Shown here one piece after another: positions 1 through 4,222 of a stretch of DNA of 5,278 nucleotides; the stretch's first letter is position 1; each line of letters starts with the position of its first letter. The notes beneath the pieces were generated by a model. It had not been told where the DNA came from. It did no database searches and saw only the letters and a list, made by a program, of their open reading frames with translations. The stretch is from Oligoflexales bacterium (GTDB taxonomy: Bacteria; Bdellovibrionota_B; Oligoflexia; Oligoflexales; CACXFL01). The translations under genes and the position numbers were made by a program. The stretch spans positions 1 to 5,278 of the forward strand of contig JANQHA010000382.1 in NCBI GenBank assembly GCA_028282865.1. Direction: 5' to 3'.

Positions 1-661
1 GTCGAAATACATGTTGCTTAAAACCCGAAGAGGTTACGGGATATTTCATCTTGGGATGTCAGGTAAGATGTTTTTTTATGAAGGCCAAAAACCCCGGCTA
101 CCTCATACTCATGCAGTATTCAAGTTTCGTAAGGGGCAAAAGGACCAATTCCTACACTACATTGACCCACGGAGGTTTGGCCTAATCGATTTTTGCTCAG
201 AGAGCAAACTAAGTCATCACCGTTATTTTAAGAGCTTAGGACCCGAACCACTAAACACGTTAAAACTGGGAGATTACCTCTTCAAACAAAGCCGCGCTAA
301 AAAGAAGTGTGTCAAATCTTTCATCATGGACGCTCATGTCGTGGTGGGGGTTGGAAACATATACGCCAATGAAAGTCTGTTCCACGCTGGTATTCATCCG
401 TTAAAAACCGTTGCCGACATTCCAAAAGGACAATGGAGCAGCCTTGCAAAACAGATTAAAAAAACCTTACGTGCTGCCATCAAGGCCGGTGGATCTAGCA
501 TCAAAGACTTTCAGAACCCAGAGGGTAACCCAGGATACTTTGCACTTTCTCATAAAGTATACGCCAAATCGGACCAGCCCTGTACCCGTTGCCAGACAAC
601 GATTAAGAGCCTTCGCATTCAAAACAGAGCGACATTTTTTTGCCCAACATGCCAGAATTGA
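1..661 (+). CDS. mutM: Formamidopyrimidine-DNA glycosylase (Fpg/MutM), 5'-truncated by window edge
   Basis: Base-excision repair enzyme that removes oxidised purines such as 8-oxoguanine and nicks the abasic site by beta/delta elimination in the cytoplasm. The frame is open from base 2. Its first codons read SKYMLL, matching the family's (G/A)KYLLL strand, whose Lys (K57 in E. coli) contacts DNA, so the ATG at 11 is internal. About 55 N-terminal residues, including the catalytic Pro-Glu, lie outside the window. Visible family signatures in order are HLGMSGK, DPRRFG, the helix-two-turn-helix segment VGVGNIYANESLFHAGIHP, GGSSIKDF, and GNPGYF. The C-terminus carries a zinc finger, C-X2-C-X16-C-X2-C (Cys codons at 581, 590, 641 and 650), with the usual Arg before FFCP. 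The end at QN, just after the last Cys, is typical, so the 3' end is complete. Function is known from the family and nothing key is missing from the visible part. The next gene on this strand starts 175 bp downstream and seems to have its own promoter. Confidence 0.95.
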   Translation, partial: SKYMLLKTRRGYGIFHLGMSGKMFFYEGQKPRLPHTHAVFKFRKGQKDQFLHYIDPRRFGLIDFCSESKLSHHRYFKSLGPEPLNTLKLGDYLFKQSRAKKKCVKSFIMDAHVVVGVGNIYANESLFHAGIHPLKTVADIPKGQWSSLAKQIKKTLRAAIKAGGSSIKDFQNPEGNPGYFALSHKVYAKSDQPCTRCQTTIKSLRIQNRATFFCPTCQN

Positions 662-753
662 GACCAGTGGCCTAAAATCAGTCGCTTTTTGATACCAAAT
701 TTCGTCGACAAGCAAAGATGCAATAACAAATAAATCAAGTAATTTTAAATAGT

Positions 754-759
754 TATAAT
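754..759 (+). promoter_or_regulatory. Possible sigma-70 -10 hexamer upstream of Fis-like gene
   Basis: A perfect TATAAT in the AT-rich gap after mutM. No convincing -35 lies 16-18 bp upstream (the region reads around ATAAATCAAG). It could drive the HTH gene with a leader of about 70 nt, as an alternative or addition to the sigma-54-like element 11 bp further on. In AT-rich DNA a lone TATAAT is weak evidence. Confidence 0.3.
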
Positions 760-769
760 ACACGCCACA

Positions 770-786
770 TTGGTCTGGTACTTGCA
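770..786 (+). promoter_or_regulatory. Candidate sigma-54 (RpoN) -24/-12 promoter
   Basis: The sequence TTGGTCTGGTACTTGCA fits the sigma-54 consensus YTGGCACGrNNNTTGCW at 14 of the 14 or so defined positions except the CAC core (TCT here). The invariant GG (772-773) and GC (784-785) are present at the required 12-bp offset, and TTGC with the following A is perfect. The predicted start is near A797, giving a leader of about 40 nt to the ATG at 837. This type of promoter needs an AAA+ enhancer-binding activator. None is encoded in the window. Confidence 0.5.
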
Positions 787-823
787 AATAGCTTAGATGG
801 GAAGAAACTTGAACCATTTGCAC

Positions 824-828
824 GGAGG
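824..828 (+). promoter_or_regulatory. Strong ribosome binding site fixing the Fis-like start
   Basis: GGAGG followed by an 8-nt spacer to the ATG at 837. It supports this start over the internal Met codons at residues 12, 13 and 25, and argues that the short gene is translated rather than being a leftover C-terminus of a larger regulator. Confidence 0.8.
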
Positions 829-836
829 GCAAATCA

Positions 837-1103
837 ATGTACACAACAGCAACTATCCAAAGCGATACTATGATGGCAGTTGGCGCAGCACCAGAAACTA
901 AGGCACCAATGCTCAGCTTCGAGCCTGGAACCAAACTAGAAGAGATTGAACGCGAGGTAATCCTAGCGACCCTGAAGCACAAGGGCTACAACCGTACCCA
1001 TGCAGCTCGCGCGCTGGGGATCGGCATCCGCACTCTGCAGCGTAAGCTAAAGAAATATGGAGTCGCCGGGATCGGCCTGAAAGATAAACTGATTAACGCA
1101 TAA
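837..1103 (+). CDS. Small Fis-type (NtrC C-terminal-like) HTH DNA-binding protein
   Basis: An 88-aa protein. Residues 1-32 are low-complexity (Ala, Thr, Pro and Met rich) and show no domain. Residues 34-74 are a Fis-type helix-turn-helix: a first helix with LEEIEREVI (34-42), then NRTHAARALGI (52-62) and the recognition helix IRTLQRKLKKYG (64-75). This is the pattern of the C-terminal DNA-binding domain of NtrC-family activators and of Fis. The AAA+ sigma-54 interaction domain and the receiver domain are absent. The 175 bp upstream holds no remnant of them, so this looks like a genuine stand-alone protein. It has its own Shine-Dalgarno and a candidate sigma-54 promoter. It likely acts as a cytoplasmic DNA-binding regulator or nucleoid-type protein; alone it could not open a sigma-54 promoter. 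Target genes cannot be read from the sequence. A degenerate NtrC relic is the less likely alternative. Confidence 0.85.
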   Translation: MYTTATIQSDTMMAVGAAPETKAPMLSFEPGTKLEEIEREVILATLKHKGYNRTHAARALGIGIRTLQRKLKKYGVAGIGLKDKLINA

Positions 1104-1132
1104 CTCTCTTAAAACACTACCACATCTGATAT

Positions 1133-1152
1133 GCGGTCCCATCGCGGACCGC
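1133..1152 (+). terminator. GC-rich hairpin after Fis-like gene
   Basis: GCGGTCC (1133-1139) and GGACCGC (1146-1152) form a perfect 7-bp stem with a 6-nt loop, 29 nt after the stop codon. No T-run follows, so it is not a canonical intrinsic terminator. It may act with Rho or protect the mRNA 3' end. It lies before the separate tRNA promoter, where transcription of the HTH gene would be expected to end. Confidence 0.5.
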
Positions 1153-1178
1153 GCCAACCCCTTAAATTCATTTAACCA

Positions 1179-1207
1179 TTGACGCTAAGAACTCCAGCAC
1201 CTATAAA
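1179..1207 (+). promoter_or_regulatory. Sigma-70 promoter of tRNA-Ile
   Basis: The -35 TTGACG (1179-1184, 5 of 6 matches) and the -10 TATAAA (1202-1207, 5 of 6) are separated by an optimal 17 bp. The predicted start near 1214 leaves a 15-nt leader before the mature tRNA 5' end at 1229. Confidence 0.75.
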
Positions 1208-1228
1208 AATTCATCTGTTCTTTGCAAC

Positions 1229-1305
1229 GGGCATGTAGCTCAGGTGGTTAGAGCGTTCGCCTGATAAGCGAGAGGTCGGAGGTTCGAGTCCTCCCATGCC
1301 CACCA
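1229..1305 (+). tRNA. tRNA-Ile (anticodon GAT)
   Basis: A complete 77-nt cloverleaf with encoded CCA. The acceptor stem GGGCATG (1229-1235) pairs with CATGCCC (1295-1301), followed by discriminator A and CCA (1303-1305). The D-arm is GCTC/GAGC around AGGTGGTTA. The anticodon stem is TTCGC/GCGAG (closed by a U-G wobble) with loop CTGATAA and anticodon GAT at 1263-1265. The T-arm is GGAGG, TTCGAGT, CCTCC (1278-1294). It closely resembles E. coli tRNA-Ile(GAT), which reads ATC and ATT codons. This isoacceptor often sits between 16S and 23S rRNA with tRNA-Ala. Here it is free-standing with its own promoter and no rRNA nearby. I found no duplicate of its 3' end downstream, so there is no sign of tRNA-targeted integration. 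Confidence 0.97.
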
Positions 1306-1453
1306 TTCACCCAGGGTACATACCGGACAAAAGAAAATGAAACCCTTTGAAACAAACTCATATGGGGTCTGTAACGGTTTTGGGTATTTTTGTTATTCGC
1401 ATCTAACTCATTGTTCGCACTTTATATTTCGAAGTCTCCGTCAAAACTACATT

Positions 1454-1491
1454 TGGGAAATGTTTCCCACGGTTTTCCCACAAATTTCCCA
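1454..1491 (+). repeat. TTTCCCA heptamer array, 11-bp period, with one inverted copy
   Basis: TTTCCCA occurs at 1463-1469, 1474-1480 and 1485-1491, exactly 11 bp from start to start. An inverted copy, TGGGAAA (1454-1460), precedes the first, so the first pair forms a perfect 7-bp dyad with a 2-bp centre. One-helical-turn spacing puts all copies on one face of the DNA, as expected for cooperative protein binding. It lies between the tRNA and the exported-protein gene, 173 bp upstream of the latter. The complement (TGGGA repeats) recalls MraZ boxes, but those recur every 10 bp upstream of cell-division genes, which are absent here. The binding protein is unknown. Confidence 0.55.
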
Positions 1492-1515
1492 ATGGACTTC
1501 AAAGCAGGGCCTGAT

Positions 1516-1547
1516 GTCGGTGGACCGACCTCCAGGTCACATTTTTT
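1516..1547 (+). terminator. Putative intrinsic terminator downstream of tRNA-Ile
   Basis: Two competing hairpins precede a T6 run (1542-1547). One is GTCGG (1516-1520) with CCGAC (1525-1529) and loop TGGA. The other pairs GTGGACC (1520-1526) with GGTCAC (1535-1540) with one bulged G. The second is separated from the T-run by a single A, the arrangement expected for Rho-independent termination. It would stop the tRNA transcript, though it lies 210 nt beyond the mature tRNA end. The stems are short, so strength is uncertain. Confidence 0.4.
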
Positions 1548-1663
1548 AGAGGGTGTGGGTATAAACGCAACAAAATGGATCCCGATATTTAGATATGATG
1601 GCACTACTCTAGCAGAGGAATTGTGGTATAAGTTCTTTACTGTCTAAAATAAGGTAACTCACG

Positions 1664-2407
1664 ATGTTGCGTCTATATCTTCTGTCTTTTTTATTTTTCT
1701 CATCATACGGCAACGCGCAGACTCTTGCCATCACGCATGCTGGCTTTCAATGGGACGAAAGCGGAAAAGCAAAGATCGGAGTTGACTGGGTTATTGGCTG
1801 GGCTGTCTCTGAAAGGAAGCCAATAATTTACTTAAAAGATGGTGCAGATCCTTCCTGGTATACAAACTATCAGAACCCTACAGAAGTCATTGATACACCC
1901 GACGGCAGTCACCAGTTTGAAGTGGAAGATGAAGCTCTGATCCTCGTTGGAGGATATATGTATAATTGTTTACAAATTTCTCTAATAGACTTCATATCTT
2001 TTAAAGATTTTTCTAACGAAAAAGGCTTTACCATCCACTTTCCTATCGACTCAATATATGCCCCAGGTCTTTCTTTTGATCGAGAAGCCGTCACAGTTTT
2101 AGACCGAGTAAGAGAGTTCGAATTGGCTAAGATTCTCACTTATGAAGAACGGCTGCGATTTAATCACTCCTATCAGTTCTATAAACCTGATTTGATAGAT
2201 TGGGCGCTATGGGGTTGGAGTCATCGTCCTGGCAAATCCCTCTTCGCCCATAAACAGCTCTCACTGGATGAATTCAAGTTTAGTTTGTATGTCGATGAAG
2301 TTATAAAAAAAACTATCGGAACCGGGGCTAAAGAAGTGCACCTGAAGTTTTGGACATCTACTCATAAAATGGTCAAGTATATTACAATACCGGGTGCACG
2401 ATTTTGA
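1664..2407 (+). CDS. Exported protein of unknown function (signal peptide, 247 aa)
   Basis: I do not recognise the family. The first 18 residues form a Sec signal peptide: Arg3, a hydrophobic core LYLLSFLFF, then YGNA with predicted cleavage after Ala18. No lipobox Cys is present, so the mature protein should be periplasmic, outer-membrane associated or released. The mature part (about 229 aa) has no further membrane segment. It begins with a beta-rich stretch starting TLAITHAGFQWDE and is rich in aromatic residues, with several Trp in its C-terminal half (for example DWALWGWSH). It has a single Cys (in YMYNC), so no internal disulfide. The C-terminal region alternates charged helix (about 192-215) and strand-like segments (EVHLKFW, YITIPG). 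The ATG start is supported by AAGG 9 nt upstream. It is a single gene, convergent with the MDR gene. No function is assigned. Confidence 0.8.
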   Translation: MLRLYLLSFLFFSSYGNAQTLAITHAGFQWDESGKAKIGVDWVIGWAVSERKPIIYLKDGADPSWYTNYQNPTEVIDTPDGSHQFEVEDEALILVGGYMYNCLQISLIDFISFKDFSNEKGFTIHFPIDSIYAPGLSFDREAVTVLDRVREFELAKILTYEERLRFNHSYQFYKPDLIDWALWGWSHRPGKSLFAHKQLSLDEFKFSLYVDEVIKKTIGTGAKEVHLKFWTSTHKMVKYITIPGARF

Positions 2408-2419
2408 ATTTGAATGACA

Positions 2420-2469
2420 TTACTTTCTGATCGAATGCTGTTGCAGCAACACGATAAATTTTAAAGTAA
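2420..2469. terminator. Nested stem-loop between convergent genes (possible bidirectional terminator)
   Basis: Three concentric inverted repeats: TTACTTT (2420-2426) with AAAGTAA (2463-2469); ATCG (2430-2433) with CGAT (2452-2455); TGTTG (2439-2443) with CAACA (2447-2451) around loop CAG. The site lies 13 bp past the stop of the exported-protein gene and 74 bp past the end of the MDR gene, which converges on it. No clean T-run follows on either strand, though TTTT (2459-2462) sits in the 3' arm region. A shared terminator is plausible but not proven. Confidence 0.4.
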
Positions 2470-2542
2470 GTTTGATGTGATTATTGGCCAGTCTTTGAAC
2501 CTCCGAGAATAAATATCGATCATGTTCTTTTCCTATTCGCGA

Positions 2543-3556
2543 TCATGGAAAGTTGTCGCCGATTTTGAATACAAGTTTAGAGCGAGCCTCTCCAGACTCA
2601 AGTAGGCGGAAAGCGAAATGGTGCTCTTCAAAATGAAACTCCCTAACCTGCCTAACTTTTAGTTCTTTTTTGTCGATAAGTTTTGCAATTATCTCAAGCT
2701 GATTACCATCAGGCTTCATAAATACAAACTCATAACTTCCGTCAAAACTTTTTGCTAATTTTCTCAACTTATAGCTAGCAAACCAGAAAAGCACCTTACA
2801 AAAGGTGTTATACCCCATGTAATCCGCTGTATTAGGAGTCGGAATACCTGATATTGAAAAAATTCGACCCTCTCTTTTCAAGAGCTTCATTGAGTTGATA
2901 AGTGTTTGCTCACCAACCGTATCAAAAATCACATCAAAATTATTTTTGAAGCGGTCGAGATCCTGTGTTTTGTAGTTGATAACATGATCAACATCAATTT
3001 CTTCGACTATATGAATACCACGGTCGCTAACTGTGGTGAACACATGAGCCCCAATTCTCTTTGCTAGCTGACTTGCAATAAAGCCGACGCTACCTGCTCC
3101 TGCTTGAACTAGAATTTTGTTGTCTCTTGAAAGATGAGCGTGATCATAAATTACTTGCCACGCCGTTAGTCCAACTAATGGTACACCTGCAGCCGTCGCG
3201 AAGTCTAAAGTTTCAGGCTTTAATGCAATAATATCCTCATTTGCTGATACAAATTCAGCAAACCCTCCCATACGATCTTTATCTAAACGGCAATATACAA
3301 ATTCACCCTTCCTAAATTTAGTTACCTCATCACCGATTTCTTCGACAACCCCAGAAACCTCACTTCCCATAATTTGTGGGAATCTAAGTGGATTAAATAA
3401 CCGAAGTTTACCTTCCCGCATTTTATAATCTATTGGATTAAGCCCGGCGTGTGATACCCTAATCAATACTTGGTTTTTTGTAACGGTTGGAACTGGCATT
3501 TCCTTTATCTTAAATGCGCTGATGTCACCGTACCTTTCAATAATTAATGATTTCAC
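2543..3556 (-). CDS. Medium-chain (MDR) NADP-dependent quinone/enone oxidoreductase, zeta-crystallin-like
   Basis: A 337-aa cytoplasmic protein, full length for the family. The N-terminal GroES-like domain (about 1-120) shows HAGLNPIDYKMREG (36-49), a MGSEVSGVVEEIG segment near 63 and GGFAEFV near 97. The linker VPLVGLTAWQ (about 125) is a hallmark of quinone oxidoreductases. The Rossmann nucleotide-binding loop is VQAGAGSVGFIASQLAK, followed by FDVIFDTVGEQ and GRIFSISG. The C-terminal QLEIIAKLIDKKELK...SGEARSKLVFKI is typical of this branch. The Cys ligands of the structural zinc lobe are absent, so it is a zinc-free enzyme expected to use NAD(P)H to reduce quinones or alpha,beta-unsaturated carbonyls. 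The exact substrate is unknown. The start is GTG, overlapping the upstream regulator's stop as GTGA (3553-3556), which implies translational coupling, with a weak AGGG about 10 nt upstream. Co-transcription suggests the regulator controls this redox enzyme. Confidence 0.88.
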   Translation of the reverse strand: MKSLIIERYGDISAFKIKEMPVPTVTKNQVLIRVSHAGLNPIDYKMREGKLRLFNPLRFPQIMGSEVSGVVEEIGDEVTKFRKGEFVYCRLDKDRMGGFAEFVSANEDIIALKPETLDFATAAGVPLVGLTAWQVIYDHAHLSRDNKILVQAGAGSVGFIASQLAKRIGAHVFTTVSDRGIHIVEEIDVDHVINYKTQDLDRFKNNFDVIFDTVGEQTLINSMKLLKREGRIFSISGIPTPNTADYMGYNTFCKVLFWFASYKLRKLAKSFDGSYEFVFMKPDGNQLEIIAKLIDKKELKVRQVREFHFEEHHFAFRLLESGEARSKLVFKIGDNFP

Positions 3557-4104
3557 GATTTTTTCCCTGCTATACGGCTCAAACTAACTGGAGTCATGCC
3601 AAGGTGGGACGCGATCAAATATTGAGGTAAACGCTCTAAAAGGTCGCCTCTACGCCTTTTGAAACTTTCATATCGCTTGGTGCCATTCATGGAAAGCAAT
3701 TCAAATTCTCTATAGTCTCGCTCAATTAATTGTTTTTCTAAAAAAGCAACGTTCAGTGAAGACCATGCTATATTTATTTTGCATAATTCTTTAAACTGCG
3801 AATAATCCATATAAAGAACTGAAGAGTCCTCTAGGGCTTCAATTTCAACCTTAGATTCTGTGCCTGAAATTAAATCCGAACACGCCCCTACTAAATCGCC
3901 TTCCTGGCAAAACCTTTTATCAAATTCTCTCCCTTGGTCATCGTTATAAAAAATCCTAAATAATCCAGATTCGACAAACCCAATTTCGGTAGGAATATCA
4001 CCGATCTCACATAAAGATTCTTTCTTTTTATAACGACGGCGAATTGAAACGGAAACCAGCCTTTCAAATTCTCTTGGGCCAAGTATTTTCAAAATTTCAT
4101 CCAT
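3553..4104 (-). CDS. Crp/Fnr-family transcriptional regulator (183 aa)
   Basis: An N-terminal cyclic-nucleotide-binding-like beta-barrel (about 20-110) shows the YKKKESLCEIGDIPTEIGFVESGLFRIFY pattern and then FCQEGDLVGA. A long dimerisation helix follows. The C-terminal HTH is PQYLIASHLGMTPVSLSRIAGK (160-181), the ASxLGxTPxxLSRI signature of compact Crp-like regulators common in Bacteroidota. The phosphate-cassette region reads SGTESKVEIEALEDS and lacks the Arg-Ser/Thr pair that holds cAMP, so cAMP is probably not the ligand. There is no N-terminal Cys cluster for an Fnr iron-sulfur centre. I chose the ATG at 4104 because GAGGAG lies 7 nt upstream. The longer reading to 4143 would need a TTG with no clear ribosome binding site. 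It is the first gene of an operon with the MDR enzyme. A perfect dyad of Crp/Fnr spacing lies 19 bp upstream of the start, suggesting autoregulation. Confidence 0.88.
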   Translation of the reverse strand: MDEILKILGPREFERLVSVSIRRRYKKKESLCEIGDIPTEIGFVESGLFRIFYNDDQGREFDKRFCQEGDLVGACSDLISGTESKVEIEALEDSSVLYMDYSQFKELCKINIAWSSLNVAFLEKQLIERDYREFELLSMNGTKRYESFKRRRGDLLERLPQYLIASHLGMTPVSLSRIAGKKS

Positions 4105-4107
4105 ATT

Positions 4108-4117
4108 TAAACTCCTC
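4108..4117 (-). promoter_or_regulatory. Ribosome binding site deciding the Crp-like start
   Basis: Read on the minus strand, the segment before the ATG at 4104 is TTTGAGGAGTTTAAATATG. GAGGAG, at 7-nt spacing, is a strong Shine-Dalgarno and makes 183 aa, not 196, the likely protein. Confidence 0.8.
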
Positions 4118-4122
4118 AAATT

Positions 4123-4138
4123 ATTAACAAATGTTAAT
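4123..4138. promoter_or_regulatory. Crp/Fnr-type operator dyad in divergent promoter region
   Basis: ATTAACAAATGTTAAT is a perfect 7-bp inverted repeat with a 2-bp centre. Its core TTAAC-N4-GTTAA has the half-site length and spacing of Fnr (TTGAT-N4-ATCAA) sites. It sits between the divergent regulator and hydrolase genes. Its 3' edge overlaps the hydrolase -35, and its centre (4130.5) is 41.5 bp upstream of the start predicted from that promoter. The adjacent Crp-like protein is the obvious candidate binder, by inference. Confidence 0.6.
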
Positions 4139-4165
4139 GACAATCACCAGTCGTCTAAGTATAAA
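4137..4165 (+). promoter_or_regulatory. Sigma-70 promoter of the lipoprotein hydrolase
   Basis: The -35 ATGACA (4137-4142, 5 of 6) and the -10 TATAAA (4160-4165, 5 of 6) are separated by 17 bp. The predicted start is about 4172, giving a 51-nt leader. The -35 overlaps the last two bases of the dyad at 4123-4138. Confidence 0.6.
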
Positions 4166-4210
4166 AGCCCTATATCGGCTAGAGCATAGAAAATAAAGGG
4201 CTATTTTATA
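4160..4210. repeat. Imperfect inverted repeat flanking the hydrolase start region
   Basis: TATAAAAGCCCT (4160-4171) and AGGGCTATTTTATA (4197-4210) are reverse complements apart from two extra bases in the second arm. They are separated by 25 bp. The first arm coincides with the -10 and the second ends at the ribosome binding site. Because the predicted transcript starts after the first arm, it is more likely a DNA-level dyad than an mRNA hairpin, or it may be chance. Confidence 0.35.
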
Positions 4211-4222
4211 AGGAAAGATAAA

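Larger units (their letters stand above)
1306..1663. other. Non-coding interval between tRNA-Ile and exported-protein gene
   Basis: No convincing gene is present. Short open frames (1337-1549 and 1390-1647 plus, 1422-1604 minus) overlap each other, lack ribosome binding sites and resemble no family I know. The interval holds the TTTCCCA array (1454-1491) and a terminator-like hairpin (1516-1547). There is a weak possible promoter for the next gene, GTCACA (1536-1541), an 18-bp gap, then TATAAA (1560-1565), which would give a leader of about 90 nt. Confidence 0.5.

Noticed and set aside
662..775. Distant imperfect inverted repeat GACCAGTGGC (662-671) and GCCACATTGGTC (764-775) flanking the gap before the Fis-like gene
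   Set aside because: The arms are about 90 bp apart and need a 2-nt gap to align. This is likely chance and too weak to call an enhancer site.
467..982. Minus-strand open frame of 171 codons opposite mutM and the Fis-like gene
   Set aside because: It lies antisense to two well-supported genes, has no recognisable domain and is explained as a shadow of the mutM 3' half.
1229..1305. tRNA-Ile as an integration site for a genomic island
   Set aside because: I found no second copy of the tRNA 3' end downstream and there is no integrase gene in the window.
1337..1647. Two overlapping plus-strand short frames downstream of the tRNA (starts at 1337 and at a TTG at 1390)
   Set aside because: There is no good ribosome binding site and no family resemblance, the frames overlap in different phases, and they run through the repeat array and the terminator-like hairpin.
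2517..2547. 8-bp direct repeat CGATCATG at 2517-2524 and 2540-2547 near the MDR gene's 3' end
   Set aside because: The copies are short, one overlaps coding sequence, and no mobile element or target-site structure accompanies them.
4105..4143. N-terminal extension of the Crp-like regulator to a TTG at 4143
   Set aside because: There is no clear Shine-Dalgarno there, it would run through the operator dyad, and the ATG at 4104 has a strong GAGGAG at ideal spacing.
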